Origin: DATBLQ01 sp036555325
GTDB taxonomy: Bacteria; Pseudomonadota; Alphaproteobacteria; Rhizobiales; Aestuariivirgaceae
Length of the DNA stretch: 64,000 nucleotides
Reading direction: 5' to 3'
Assembly: GCA_036555325.1 (NCBI GenBank)
Contig: DATBLQ010000082.1
Coordinates: 1-64,000, forward strand
This document shows, in pieces, positions 17,393-25,923 of this stretch. The first letter of the stretch is position 1; every line of letters starts with the position of its first letter. The position numbers and the translations under genes were made by a program. Below the pieces are notes generated by a model that saw only the letters and a list, made by a program, of their open reading frames with translations, was not told the DNA's origin and made no database searches.

Positions 17393-17409
17393 TGTAAGTT
17401 TTTGTTACA
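17393..17409. promoter_or_regulatory. Candidate LysR-binding inverted repeat
   Basis: TGTAA (17393-17397) and TTACA (17405-17409) form an inverted repeat with a 7-base spacer, fitting the T-N11-A LysR box. It lies 6 bases upstream of the LysR start codon, between that gene and the small ORF at 17491. Binding is inferred from pattern and position. Confidence 0.45.
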
Positions 17410-17490
17410 TGAAGTGTAGGGAATTGCCGTTTGTTTCACAAGCCGGCTCTGGACATATTAGCGATAGGACCCAACGAGAGGAGAATTCCC

Positions 17491-17628
17491 ATGCACTGGA
17501 TCTTCGAGATTTACGGTAATACCTTCAAAGCACTGACACTGCAGCGCGGAGAAAGGGTCCATGGCCGGGTGGAAGAAAATCGAAACGTTCGCCCCTCATC
17601 TTCGGAATTGAATCGTAGCGACTACTAA
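17491..17628 (+). CDS. Possible 45-residue protein divergent from LysR gene
   Basis: Short ORF with a strong Shine-Dalgarno GAGAGGAGA ending 6 bases before the ATG at 17491. The product begins MHWIFEIYGNTFKALTLQRG and has a charged C-terminal half; no known domain is visible. It ends overlapping the convergent RidA-family gene by 4 bases. Its place opposite the LysR gene makes it a possible target of that regulator. Coding status rests on the ribosome site and position only. Confidence 0.42.
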   Translation: MHWIFEIYGNTFKALTLQRGERVHGRVEENRNVRPSSSELNRSDY

Positions 17629-18011
17629 GGTGCGGCCGCAACCGCAGCTATTTCGATCAGAAAGCGTGGACTGGCAAGACCCGCCACAATGAGAAGCGTC
17701 GCAGCGGGTCTTGCTCCCTTCAGCATCTGATCCCTCACTTCGCGGTAGAGTGCGACGCTGTTCGGATTCGTAATATAGACGTGGCAGTCCACCAAATTGT
17801 CCGCGGACATATTTTGCGACCTCAGGATTGCCAGCACATTGTTCCAGGCAAGCTCGTGCTGCATTCTTTCATCTTCTGGAATTTCGCCGCGGGGACCCAC
17901 CCCTACCTGTCCCGACACATGGATTATTCGTGCGCCCGCGGACACCTCAACGGCTTGGCTGTAGTTTGAAAACGGCGCCGGCGCGGCCGGCGTTTCGATA
18001 TATTTTGGCAT
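17625..18011 (-). CDS. RidA/YjgF family protein
   Basis: RidA-family enamine/imine deaminase-like protein of 128 residues from the ATG at 18011. Family segments are PFSNYSQAVEVSAG, IIHVSGQVGV, QHELAWNNVLAIL, VYITNPNSVALYREVRDQML, and GARPAATLLIVAGLASPRFL with the conserved Arg-Pro-Ala. The usual C-terminal IEIAAVAAAP replaces the catalytic-type VEIEAIA, still within family variation. GGAG lies 7 bases before the start; the frame is open to 18092 without a better start. It is divergent from ssb. Confidence 0.88.
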   Translation of the reverse strand: MPKYIETPAAPAPFSNYSQAVEVSAGARIIHVSGQVGVGPRGEIPEDERMQHELAWNNVLAILRSQNMSADNLVDCHVYITNPNSVALYREVRDQMLKGARPAATLLIVAGLASPRFLIEIAAVAAAP

Positions 18012-18081
18012 GAAAGCTCCACCCTTACTTGGCCAAAAAACATATGCCACATCGGTTGATATGAAACAGAGGAGCTGGTAC

Positions 18082-18096
18082 GAACATTTCAAGAAC
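18082..18096. promoter_or_regulatory. SOS (LexA) box upstream of ssb
   Basis: GAAC-N7-GAAC (18082-18085 and 18093-18096) is the exact reverse complement of GTTC-N7-GTTC, the established alphaproteobacterial LexA operator. It lies 81 bases before the ssb ATG and 71 bases upstream of the divergent RidA-family start, so it could control either or both genes. Confidence 0.75.
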
Positions 18097-18176
18097 GTTG
18101 GCTTGTGGATAACGGTGCTCGCGCCTTTTGGCAGTTGAGTTCTCGTGCGATATCAACAGCCGGGAAGGAGGCCAAC

Positions 18177-18668
18177 ATGGCCGGATCTGTAAACAAGGTA
18201 ATTCTTGTAGGAAATTTGGGAGCCGACCCAGAGGTACGCCACACGCAAGATGGGCGGCCGGTCGTGAATCTGAGGCTCGCTACCAGCGAAAGCTGGCGCG
18301 ACCGGCAGACGGGCGAGCGCAAAGAACGGACCGAATGGCACAGGGTGGTAATATTCAACGAAAACCTGGCCAAGGTAGCCGAACAATATCTCAAAAAAGG
18401 AGCCAAGGTTTATATCGAGGGGCAATTGCAAACTCGCAAATACACCGACCAGCAAGGGCAAGAGCGCTTTTCGACTGAGGTCGTTCTGCAACAGTATCGA
18501 GGGGAAATGACTATGCTCGACAGTCGGGGTGGTGCCGGATCCAGCCCCTCTGATAGCATCGAAGGCGAGGAGTTCGGACAAACGGGACCAATGGGGCGGT
18601 CTCGTGCGCAGTCAGGTTCGAAGGCGCAATCTTTCACGCGCGAACTTGACGATGAGGTGCCATTCTAA
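18177..18668 (+). CDS. ssb: Single-stranded DNA-binding protein
   Basis: Binds single-stranded DNA in replication, repair and recombination. The 163 residues comprise an OB fold (about 1-110: NKVILVGNLGADPEVR, then WHRVVIFNENLAKVAEQYLK and VYIEGQLQTRKY), a Gly/Ser-rich linker, and the acidic C-terminal tip DDEVPF that recruits partner proteins. AAGGAG lies 6 bases before the ATG at 18177; the frame is open to 18105 but the family starts here. The SOS box upstream suggests LexA control. In many alphaproteobacteria uvrA is divergent from ssb; here the neighbour is a RidA-family gene. Confidence 0.96.
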   Translation: MAGSVNKVILVGNLGADPEVRHTQDGRPVVNLRLATSESWRDRQTGERKERTEWHRVVIFNENLAKVAEQYLKKGAKVYIEGQLQTRKYTDQQGQERFSTEVVLQQYRGEMTMLDSRGGAGSSPSDSIEGEEFGQTGPMGRSRAQSGSKAQSFTRELDDEVPF

Positions 18669-18688
18669 CCATCAAACGGGAGACATCG

Positions 18689-19060
18689 ATGTTCAGCCGC
18701 GTAGTGTTAGCTGCCTTGGTGTTGCTATTTGCCTCACTCCCTTCGCATGCGGCACAAAGGCTTTCGGCGGCGCAAATCAGCGCGTTGGCGCCTGGAAACT
18801 ATGTCGGCACGTGGAAGGGAAAGAGACAACTGAACCTGAGACTGTCTTCCAACGGTGTCGTGTCGGGGACAGTTGATGGTATCCACCATTCCGGTCGATG
18901 GTACGTATCCGACGGCAACCTCTGTCTCGAATTCAAGATAATCATCATCAAGAAAACAAAGTGTGGAGAAATCCGCCGGGAGGGCCGGTGGCTCGTGGGC
19001 TACTACAAGAAGGGCAAGCCCCGCATCCGGTTGAGGGCAGTTAGCTCATCGAAAGTCTGA
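18689..19060 (+). CDS. Secreted small protein, paralogue of the next gene
   Basis: Protein of 123 residues with a signal peptide (1-21, ending SHAA). The mature part follows the plan LSAAQISALAPGNYVGTWKG ... GRWYVSDGNLCLEFK ... KCGEIRREGRW, a small beta-rich domain with two cysteines that resembles the DUF995-type proteins of Rhizobiales. The next gene (19217-19564) has the same plan. It starts 20 bases after ssb and may be co-transcribed. Function unknown. Confidence 0.7.
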   Translation: MFSRVVLAALVLLFASLPSHAAQRLSAAQISALAPGNYVGTWKGKRQLNLRLSSNGVVSGTVDGIHHSGRWYVSDGNLCLEFKIIIIKKTKCGEIRREGRWLVGYYKKGKPRIRLRAVSSSKV

Positions 19061-19216
19061 GGAATTCACTAAATAGAAGCGGGATAATCGGTTAATTTGC
19101 GGCTGCCACAAAGTGCACACAATTTTTCGGTTTTAGGGGCAACAGAAAATAGGCCTGTGGGCGGATTTTCTTCGAAGCAGTCCCTCGAATAACGGCGAAA
19201 AGCATAAAGGGGAATA

Positions 19217-19564
19217 ATGATCTTACTCAGAGCGCTCGTTTGCGCGAGCTTTCTCCTGATGCATTCAGGGGCGCCCAGTTTGGCAGGCCAGAAGCTGTCC
19301 AGCGGGGATATCAGGAACTTGTTTCCAGGACGTTTCCAGGCGGTCGTTAGCGGCATCATGCGTTTTAAGATAACTGCAGGAGGTGACGGTTCGTTGTCGG
19401 CCATTTCTCCGCGCGGCAAGAAGGATGAGGGACGCTGGAGCATTCGATCCGGCAAGCTATGCATTGAATTCGAACAGTGGCTCGGTGGCTCTAAGCGCTG
19501 CACCGCGGTGGTCCAGGAAGCCGGCTGGTACAAGGGGTCGATGGTCAAGTTCAAGCCTATTTGA
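19217..19564 (+). CDS. Secreted small protein, paralogue of the previous gene
   Basis: Protein of 115 residues with a signal peptide (1-24). The mature domain repeats the plan of the gene at 18689: LSSGDIRNLFPGRFQAVVSG, GRWSIRSGKLCIEFEQWLGG and KRCTAVVQEAGWYKG, including two cysteines in matching places. The two genes are 156 bases apart and probably arose by tandem duplication followed by strong divergence. Ribosome site AGGGG lies before the ATG. Function unknown. Confidence 0.7.
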   Translation: MILLRALVCASFLLMHSGAPSLAGQKLSSGDIRNLFPGRFQAVVSGIMRFKITAGGDGSLSAISPRGKKDEGRWSIRSGKLCIEFEQWLGGSKRCTAVVQEAGWYKGSMVKFKPI

Positions 19565-19573
19565 CCATCTTTC

Positions 19574-19590
19574 CGGCCAGGGCCGTTTTT
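19574..19590 (+). terminator. Short GC hairpin with T-run
   Basis: CGGC (19574-19577) and GCCG (19582-19585) flank a 4-base loop and are followed by TTTTT. The stem is short, so it is a weak candidate terminator after the second small secreted-protein gene. The rest of the 213-base gap before gyrA shows only a short CTAGA-CTT-TCTAG hairpin at 19671-19683 and no gene. Confidence 0.4.
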
Positions 19591-19777
19591 GCCCATCGAT
19601 ATCGGTTTAAAGAGTTCATATTGCAGCGGTTTTTTGACAGCTTGCGATTTGCCGCGGCGAGGCTAAAAAGCTAGACTTTCTAGGCTAACGAATCGGCTTT
19701 TGGCGAGCTCGGCCGGCTCTGGCCTGCAGCATTTTCACTTCCGTTGGTCCTGCAGCAACCGGCGTACAGGGGTAAGC

Positions 19778-22516
19778 GTGAACGACCAAAACGATAAGCC
19801 GGGCGGAACCCCACCCGAGCATCATGGCGACATTTCTCCCATCTCCATCGAAGAGGAGATGAAGCGCAGTTATCTTGACTATGCGATGAGCGTGATCGTC
19901 AGCCGGGCTCTTCCCGATGCCCGCGACGGACTGAAACCTGTGCATCGGCGCATTCTATTTTCGATGCACGAGAATGGCTATGACTGGAACAAGCCGTATC
20001 GCAAAGCCGCGCGCGTCGTTGGCGACGTGATAGGCAAATATCATCCGCATGGGGACCAGTCGATTTACGATGCGCTGGTGCGTATGGCGCAGGATTTTTC
20101 CATGCGCCTCCCGCTGGTCGACGGTCAGGGAAACTTCGGATCGGTCGACGGGGACCCGCCGGCCGCGATGCGTTACACTGAAGTTCGTCTGGGCAAGCCC
20201 GCGCACGCGTTGCTGGAAGACATCGACAAGGACACAGTCGATTTCCAACCAAACTACGACAACTCGGAGAGAGAGCCGACAGTACTTCCGGCGCGATTTC
20301 CCAATCTTCTTGTAAACGGCGCCGGTGGTATCGCGGTTGGAATGGCGACCAACATTCCCACCCACAATCTGGGAGAGGTGATCGACGCCTGTATTGCGGT
20401 GATCGACAACCCGGGAATCAGCATCGATGAGCTCATGGCATTCGTACCGGGCCCCGATTTTCCAACGGGCGGTATCATTCTCGGCCGCGCCGGAATCAAG
20501 TCGGCCTATCACTTGGGCCGCGGCTCCATAACCATGCGCGGCAAGGTACAGACCGAAGAAATACGAAAAGATCGAGAAGCTTTGGTCATTACTGAAATTC
20601 CTTACCAAGTCAACAAGGCGGCAATGATTGAGAAAATTGCCGAGCTCGTTCGCGATAAGCGGCTTGAGAGCATCAGCGATATTCGTGACGAGTCTGATCG
20701 ACGCGGAATGCGCGTTGTCATCGAGCTCAAACGCGATTCAATGGCGGATGTGGTGCTGAACCAGCTCTTCCGGTACACGCCACTGCAGAGCACGTTCGGG
20801 GTGAATAGCGTTGCGCTCAATCTGGGCCGACCGGAGCTGATGACGCTCAAGGACATGCTCGCCGCCTTTGTCGGTTTTCGCGAAGAGGTGGTCACCCGTC
20901 GAACGAAATTTCTTCTGGCGAGGGCGCGGGACCGCGCACACATCCTGGTCGGGTTGGCGATTGCCGTGGCCAACATCGATGAGGTCATCGCGCTGATACG
21001 CCGCTCCAGAGATGCTACCGAGGCGCGGGAGGCGTTGATGGGGCGGGCGTGGCCGGCAAAAGATATGGTCGCACTCATCAACTTGATTGCAGACCCGCGC
21101 CACAAGGTTGGCAGAGATGATACCTATCGGCTCTCGGAGGAACAGGCCAAGGCAATTCTGGATCTGCGTTTGCAGCGACTGACCGCTCTCGGACGAGAAG
21201 AGATTGCCCAGGAGCTGGAGAAGCTCGGCAAGGAGATCGAAGAGTATCTCGATATCCTACGGTCAAGACAGCGGGTGCAAAACATAATCAAGGACGAACT
21301 TAAGGCCGTTAGAGAAGAGTTCACCACACCGCGGCGCACCGAAATCCGCGAACAAGATTTCGAAGTGGAAGACGAAGATCTCATTCAGCGGGAAGACATG
21401 GTGGTTACCGTAAGCCATGCCGGCTACATCAAGAGAGTGCCGTTGTCGGCCTATCGCGCGCAGCGGCGCGGGGGCAAGGGACGTGCCGGGATGCAGACGC
21501 GGGAAGAGGATTTCGTCACCAAGATTTTCGTTGCCAATACACACACGCCAGTACTGTTCTTTTCATCCAGCGGCATGGTGTATCGTGAAAAGGTCTGGCG
21601 ATTGCCAGTGGGAAATCCACAAGCCCGCGGCAAGGCGCTCATCAACCTTCTTCCGCTTGACCCGGATGAACGCATCACCACCATCATGCCGATGCCTGAA
21701 GATGAAGCGAGGTGGGGCAAACTGCAGATCATGTTTGCGACCAGTTCAGGCAACGTGCGGCGCAATCAACTTTCTGATTTCGTCGATATCAGGCGCACGG
21801 GAAAGATAGCGATGAAACTCGAACCGGGCGACCATCTTGCCGGTGTCGAGATCTGTTCGGAAAGCGACAATGTTCTCCTTACGACCGCTCAAGGCCAAGC
21901 CATCCGTTTTGCAGTCGATGACGTGCGCGTGTTCAAGGGTCGCGATTCAGCAGGTGTTCGTGGAATCAAACTGGGAGATAATGACCGGGTCATATCGATG
22001 GCCATCTTGAACCATGTTGAGGCAGATGCTGAAGAGCGGGCGGGCTACTTGAAAATGCGCCGGGCCATGCGGGGCGATGACGTGGAAAATGGCGGCGATG
22101 AGCCGGAAGAGGGCGCAGCCGTGGCCAAGGTACTCAACGGAGAGAGGTTTTCGGAAATGGCGGCACGCGAGCAATTCATTCTTACCGTGTCGGCTAACGG
22201 CTACGGCAAGCGTTCCTCATCATACGAATACCGCCTTACCGGCCGAGGCGGCAAAGGGATCGTGGGAATGATTGTGAACAAGCGAAACGGTGAGCTCGTC
22301 GCTTCATTTCCCGTTAAGGAAAGCGACGAGATCATGCTGGTCTCGGATGGGGGGCAACTCATTCGCTGCCCGGTCCACGATATCCGAATTGCCGGACGCT
22401 CGACGCAAGGCGTGACGATCTTCGATACCGCAGAAGATGAGCACGTTGTATCGGTAGAACATATCCCGGAGGAAGCGGAGAGCAGTCCGCAGCCGAGCGT
22501 GCCAGCTACCGGTTAG
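19778..22516 (+). CDS. gyrA: DNA gyrase subunit A
   Basis: Catalytic subunit of DNA gyrase, introducing negative supercoils with GyrB. With the GTG at 19778 (AGGGGT upstream) the product has 912 residues. Catalytic Tyr133 lies in AAMRYTEVRL, the GyrA box is QRRGGKG (C-terminal domain entry), and six-bladed repeats follow. In the quinolone region, HPHGDQSIYDALVRM has Gln94 where E. coli has Ser83 and keeps Asp98 (E. coli Asp87). A 40-residue insert (EADAEERAGYLKMRRAM and following acidic residues) in the C-terminal domain is common in alphaproteobacteria. An ATG-type start at 19700 is possible but unlikely. Confidence 0.96.
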   Translation: MNDQNDKPGGTPPEHHGDISPISIEEEMKRSYLDYAMSVIVSRALPDARDGLKPVHRRILFSMHENGYDWNKPYRKAARVVGDVIGKYHPHGDQSIYDALVRMAQDFSMRLPLVDGQGNFGSVDGDPPAAMRYTEVRLGKPAHALLEDIDKDTVDFQPNYDNSEREPTVLPARFPNLLVNGAGGIAVGMATNIPTHNLGEVIDACIAVIDNPGISIDELMAFVPGPDFPTGGIILGRAGIKSAYHLGRGSITMRGKVQTEEIRKDREALVITEIPYQVNKAAMIEKIAELVRDKRLESISDIRDESDRRGMRVVIELKRDSMADVVLNQLFRYTPLQSTFGVNSVALNLGRPELMTLKDMLAAFVGFREEVVTRRTKFLLARARDRAHILVGLAIAVANIDEVIALIRRSRDATEAREALMGRAWPAKDMVALINLIADPRHKVGRDDTYRLSEEQAKAILDLRLQRLTALGREEIAQELEKLGKEIEEYLDILRSRQRVQNIIKDELKAVREEFTTPRRTEIREQDFEVEDEDLIQREDMVVTVSHAGYIKRVPLSAYRAQRRGGKGRAGMQTREEDFVTKIFVANTHTPVLFFSSSGMVYREKVWRLPVGNPQARGKALINLLPLDPDERITTIMPMPEDEARWGKLQIMFATSSGNVRRNQLSDFVDIRRTGKIAMKLEPGDHLAGVEICSESDNVLLTTAQGQAIRFAVDDVRVFKGRDSAGVRGIKLGDNDRVISMAILNHVEADAEERAGYLKMRRAMRGDDVENGGDEPEEGAAVAKVLNGERFSEMAAREQFILTVSANGYGKRSSSYEYRLTGRGGKGIVGMIVNKRNGELVASFPVKESDEIMLVSDGGQLIRCPVHDIRIAGRSTQGVTIFDTAEDEHVVSVEHIPEEAESSPQPSVPATG

Positions 22517-22576
22517 AATCGTGCATTCGAGGTTGTCCGCATCCGCCTGATGCGTCGTAGTGGTATCGTCCTACCG

Positions 22577-23191
22577 ATGAAAATCGAAATCCTTTTGTCT
22601 TTCATTGGCGCCAGCACCCTATTGTTTCTCACTCCCGGGCCATCGATGACGCTTATCCTAGCTAACGGCGCCGCTCATGGAACGCGCGCCGGTATCGTCA
22701 CGGTTTTGGGAAATGCGGCCGGTTTTGCGATTGTTCTTCTGATCGTCCTTGCGGGCCTTCACTTGATCGCGCAGCACTTCGAAGCTTGGTTTCCGATCGT
22801 GCGTTACCTCGGCGCGGCTTATCTGCTCTGGCTTGGCATTCGGTTCCTTCAGCGAAGTCTAAAAACATCTGAAGAGAAAACTCCAACCAAGACCTCCAGC
22901 CGCAATCATTTTTTCAGCGGTATCTTTGTTGCATTTGCAAATCCTACGGCACTTTCTTTTCTTGCAGCATTTCTGCCGCAGTTCATCGATCCAGACAGCG
23001 AGAAGTTCCTGCAGTCGAGCGTTCTGGCCCTGGTTTTTATAAGTGTTTGCGTGCTTGTACAAAGCGGGATCGCGGTTGCTGCCAACAGGGCTGGGCAGTG
23101 GTTGCTTAGCGGAAAGGGCCGGCTAATTGACCAAATTGCCGCTGTTGTTCTGATCATCGGCGGGTTACTACTGATTCTTGCGAGAGGATGA
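22577..23191 (+). CDS. LysE/RhtB family exporter
   Basis: Inner-membrane amino acid exporter family, 204 residues from the ATG at 22577, with about six hydrophobic segments. The family signature FLTPGPSMTLILANGAAHGT lies near the N-terminus, and YLGAAYLLWLGIRFLQRS and FANPTALSFLAAFLPQFI follow. The exported compound is unknown. An alternative ATG at 22550 would add nine residues. Its stop at 23191 lies just before coaD, so the two genes are probably co-transcribed. Confidence 0.9.
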   Translation: MKIEILLSFIGASTLLFLTPGPSMTLILANGAAHGTRAGIVTVLGNAAGFAIVLLIVLAGLHLIAQHFEAWFPIVRYLGAAYLLWLGIRFLQRSLKTSEEKTPTKTSSRNHFFSGIFVAFANPTALSFLAAFLPQFIDPDSEKFLQSSVLALVFISVCVLVQSGIAVAANRAGQWLLSGKGRLIDQIAAVVLIIGGLLLILARG

Positions 23192-23193
23192 CC

Positions 23194-23691
23194 ATGGCGC
23201 GTACCGCATTCTATCCGGGCAGTTTCGATCCGGTTACCTTTGGGCATCTGGACATTATCGCCCGAGCGGCGCGGATCGTCGAAAAACTGGTGCTTGGAAT
23301 CGGTACACATCACGGCAAGGATGCAATGCTTTCCATAGAGGATCGCGTGGCGCTATTGGAACAGGTCACCGCATCGATCGCCGCAAAGGCCGGGGTCAAG
23401 GTTTCCATCATCACCTTCGACGGACTTGCAGTAGATGCGGCCAAGCGCTGCAGTGCCGGAGTACTCATCAGGGGGCTAAGAGATGCAACAGATTTCGATT
23501 ACGAAGTACAAATGGGTCAAATGAATGCCGCATTGGCCCCCGACATTGAAACCATCTTCATGGCGGCGAGCCCAGCCACACGGATGATTTCCTCATCCCT
23601 GGTCAAGCAGATCGCGCGGATGGGCGGCGACATAAGCCCATTCGTACCGCGTGAGGCCATTGGAAAAATTGCCGAGGCGATAAAAAGATAA
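23194..23691 (+). CDS. coaD: Phosphopantetheine adenylyltransferase
   Basis: Transfers AMP from ATP to 4'-phosphopantetheine in coenzyme A synthesis. About 165 residues. The nucleotidyltransferase motif is TFGHLDII (T/HxGH), with YPGSFDPVTFGH at the N-terminus, LIRGLRDATDFDYE in the middle, and ISSSLVKQIARMGGD near the end, all family marks. Two ATGs compete (23188 and 23194); I prefer 23194 because AGAGGA lies 5 bases upstream, whereas the first overlaps its own ribosome site. It follows the LysE-family gene. Confidence 0.95.
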   Translation: MARTAFYPGSFDPVTFGHLDIIARAARIVEKLVLGIGTHHGKDAMLSIEDRVALLEQVTASIAAKAGVKVSIITFDGLAVDAAKRCSAGVLIRGLRDATDFDYEVQMGQMNAALAPDIETIFMAASPATRMISSSLVKQIARMGGDISPFVPREAIGKIAEAIKR

Positions 23692-23729
23692 GCAGAAGGC
23701 GGCAGAAGTTTCAGGATAAGGAGCGACCA

Positions 23730-24272
23730 ATGAAGCTTGGATGTGTTCGAAGCTTGGGCCTTGCAATGGTCCTGGCTGGAGCGGGTGTGGGGAGTGTAGC
23801 GTCGGCTGAACCGGAAAATACCCTAGTGATGACTTTGAAGGATGACTGCAAAGTAACGATTGATCTGAAACCCGATCTCGCGCCTAAGCACGTTGACCAA
23901 ATCAAGAAGCTGACACGGCAAGGGTTCTACGATGGCATCGTGTTTCATCGGGTCATCGATGGCTTCATGGCCCAGACGGGCGATCCTACCGGTACGGGCA
24001 TGGGCGGGTCGGAACTCCCCGACATCCCGGCGGAGTTCTCCAATGAGCCATTCACGCGCGGTACCGTCGGCATGGCGCGCTCGCAGGATCCAAACAGCGC
24101 TAATTCGCAATTTTTCATAATGTTTGCCGATGGCAGCTTTCTCAATGGCCAATACACGGTATTCGGACAGGTAACCGAGGGTATGGATTGTGTCGATCAG
24201 ATCGTGCGCGGTGAACCCCCGGACAATCCCGACAAGATTGTCAGCATGAAACTCATGAAAGATTCCCAGTGA
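23730..24272 (+). CDS. ppiA: Periplasmic cyclophilin-type peptidyl-prolyl isomerase
   Basis: Catalyses cis-trans isomerisation of prolyl bonds in exported proteins. The 180 residues start with a signal peptide (1-26, ending VASA). The cyclophilin core shows FHRVIDGFMAQTGDPTGTG, GTVGMARSQDPNSANSQFF and VFGQVTEGMDCVDQI. This is the compact bacterial form. The stop codon overlaps the start of a second cyclophilin gene by 1 base (TGATG), a tandem secreted/cytosolic pair. Confidence 0.93.
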   Translation: MKLGCVRSLGLAMVLAGAGVGSVASAEPENTLVMTLKDDCKVTIDLKPDLAPKHVDQIKKLTRQGFYDGIVFHRVIDGFMAQTGDPTGTGMGGSELPDIPAEFSNEPFTRGTVGMARSQDPNSANSQFFIMFADGSFLNGQYTVFGQVTEGMDCVDQIVRGEPPDNPDKIVSMKLMKDSQ

Positions 24273-24739
24273 TGGCAGACCCTGAAAACACGCTCTTTAT
24301 CGATCTTCCCGGCGGCCGAGTAACGATCGAACTCAGACCCGATCTCGCGCCCAACCACGTTTCCCGGATCAAGGAGCTCGCCCGCGAAGGGTTCTACAAC
24401 GGTACGCCGTTTCATCGTGTAATCGATGGTTTCATGGCTCAGGGCGGCGACCCGACCGGAACCGGAACGGGCGGGTCGAAGAGGCCCAATCTCAGGGCGG
24501 AATTCTCAAAAGAAAGTCACGTTCGCGGCACGTGTTCGATGGCGCGATCTTCGAGTCCTGATTCGGCCAATAGCCAGTTTTTCATATGTTTCGGGGAGGC
24601 GCCTTGGCTCAATGGGCAATATTCGGTTTGGGGAAAGGTAACGGGTGGCATGGAGCATGTCGACGCCCTCAAGCGTGGCGAACCTGTTCAAAATCCCGAT
24701 CGAATTGTCAAGATGCAGGTGGCTGCCGATAGCCAATGA
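24272..24739 (+). CDS. ppiB: Cytosolic cyclophilin-type peptidyl-prolyl isomerase
   Basis: Paralogue of the preceding cyclophilin without a signal peptide, 155 residues, so cytoplasmic. Core motifs are FHRVIDGFMAQGGDPTGTG, GTCSMARSSSPDSANSQFF and WGKVTGGMEHVDALKRG. I used the ATG at 24272, which overlaps the previous stop; a GTG one codon earlier is also in frame. The two genes differ enough at nucleotide level to be an old duplication. Confidence 0.93.
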   Translation: MADPENTLFIDLPGGRVTIELRPDLAPNHVSRIKELAREGFYNGTPFHRVIDGFMAQGGDPTGTGTGGSKRPNLRAEFSKESHVRGTCSMARSSSPDSANSQFFICFGEAPWLNGQYSVWGKVTGGMEHVDALKRGEPVQNPDRIVKMQVAADSQ

Positions 24740-24843
24740 TGTGTTTCGTGCCGGTGGGGAAAAGCGGAAAGATGCATCTTCGTCGAGCCGATTGAAGGAA
24801 GCCCTCAAGACGTGTCCAGCGGTGAGGACGGGGCAGCACAGTC

Positions 24844-25923
24844 ATGCGTGTCGATGCCTTTGATTTCGATTTGCCGGAAGAGAGGATTGCGCTGCGCCCC
24901 ATTAGTCCGCGGGATCGCGCAAGGCTCTTAGTCGTACGACCGCAGAAGGAACTTGAAGACCGATCGATCTTCGAGCTTCCCCTCATTCTAAAACGTCACG
25001 ATCTATTGGTGCTGAATGATACGCGAGTTCTGGCGACTGCACTTCGCGGCCACCGCATAGGGCGGGGAGATTTCGAGCCGGAGATTTCGGCTTTGCTTTT
25101 CGAGAGACTAGATGGATCGCGGTGGAAGGCCTATGCAAAGCCTGGCAAGCGCCTGAAACCGGGTGATCGTATCCGCTTCGGATCGCGTGAGGACGTTTGT
25201 CTCTTGGGCAACCTAGATGCAGTGGTGCAAGGAAAGAATCCAAATGGTGAGGTCGAGCTGGCTTTTGATTTTTCCGATGCAGTCCTTGATGAAGCAATTG
25301 CTATGGCTGGTCACATGCCGCTTCCGCCCTACATCGATTCCAGGCGTCCCGCGGATGAGCAGGACATGGTCGATTATCAAACCATATATGCGCGCCACGC
25401 AGGAGCTGTGGCGGCACCCACGGCGGGCCTTCATTTCACAGCGGAACTCCTCAAGCAATTGCGGGCACGCGGGATCGACCAGGCATTTGTCACCCTTCAC
25501 GTGGGTCCAGGAACATTTTTGCCAGTCAAAGAGACGGATACAGAGCAGCATCGGCTGCTCCCCGAGACTGGTCATATCAATGCAGAAGCGGCGGATCGGA
25601 TCAACGAGGCGCGCTCGCGTGGCGGCCGGATCATTGCCGTCGGCACCACATCCCTGCGGATCCTGGAAAGCGCTAGCGACGCGAAGGGGCATATCAACAC
25701 ATTTTCGGGCCCGACGAGCCTGTTCATCACCCCAGGCTACCGTTTCCGGGCGGCGGATGGGCTGATCACGAATTTTCACCTGCCACGATCGACTCTTTTC
25801 ATGTTGGTTGCAGCCTTCAGCGGCTTGGAAACCATGAAAAGATCCTATGCCCATGCGATTGCCAAGGGCTATCGCTTCTATTCCTATGGGGATGCTTGTC
25901 TGTTATTCCCTTCCCGTCCATGA
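24844..25923 (+). CDS. queA: S-adenosylmethionine:tRNA ribosyltransferase-isomerase
   Basis: Adds the epoxycyclopentanediol group from the ribosyl part of S-adenosylmethionine to 7-aminomethyl-7-deazaguanine in tRNA, a late queuosine step. The 359 residues start MRVDAFDFDLPEERIALRPI; family marks are LVLNDTRVLATAL, AAPTAGLHFTAELLKQL, HVGPGTFLPVK and TNFHLPRSTLFMLVAAFSG. Length is normal. Its TGA overlaps the tgt ATG (ATGA at 25920-25923), joining the two queuosine genes. Confidence 0.96.
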   Translation: MRVDAFDFDLPEERIALRPISPRDRARLLVVRPQKELEDRSIFELPLILKRHDLLVLNDTRVLATALRGHRIGRGDFEPEISALLFERLDGSRWKAYAKPGKRLKPGDRIRFGSREDVCLLGNLDAVVQGKNPNGEVELAFDFSDAVLDEAIAMAGHMPLPPYIDSRRPADEQDMVDYQTIYARHAGAVAAPTAGLHFTAELLKQLRARGIDQAFVTLHVGPGTFLPVKETDTEQHRLLPETGHINAEAADRINEARSRGGRIIAVGTTSLRILESASDAKGHINTFSGPTSLFITPGYRFRAADGLITNFHLPRSTLFMLVAAFSGLETMKRSYAHAIAKGYRFYSYGDACLLFPSRP

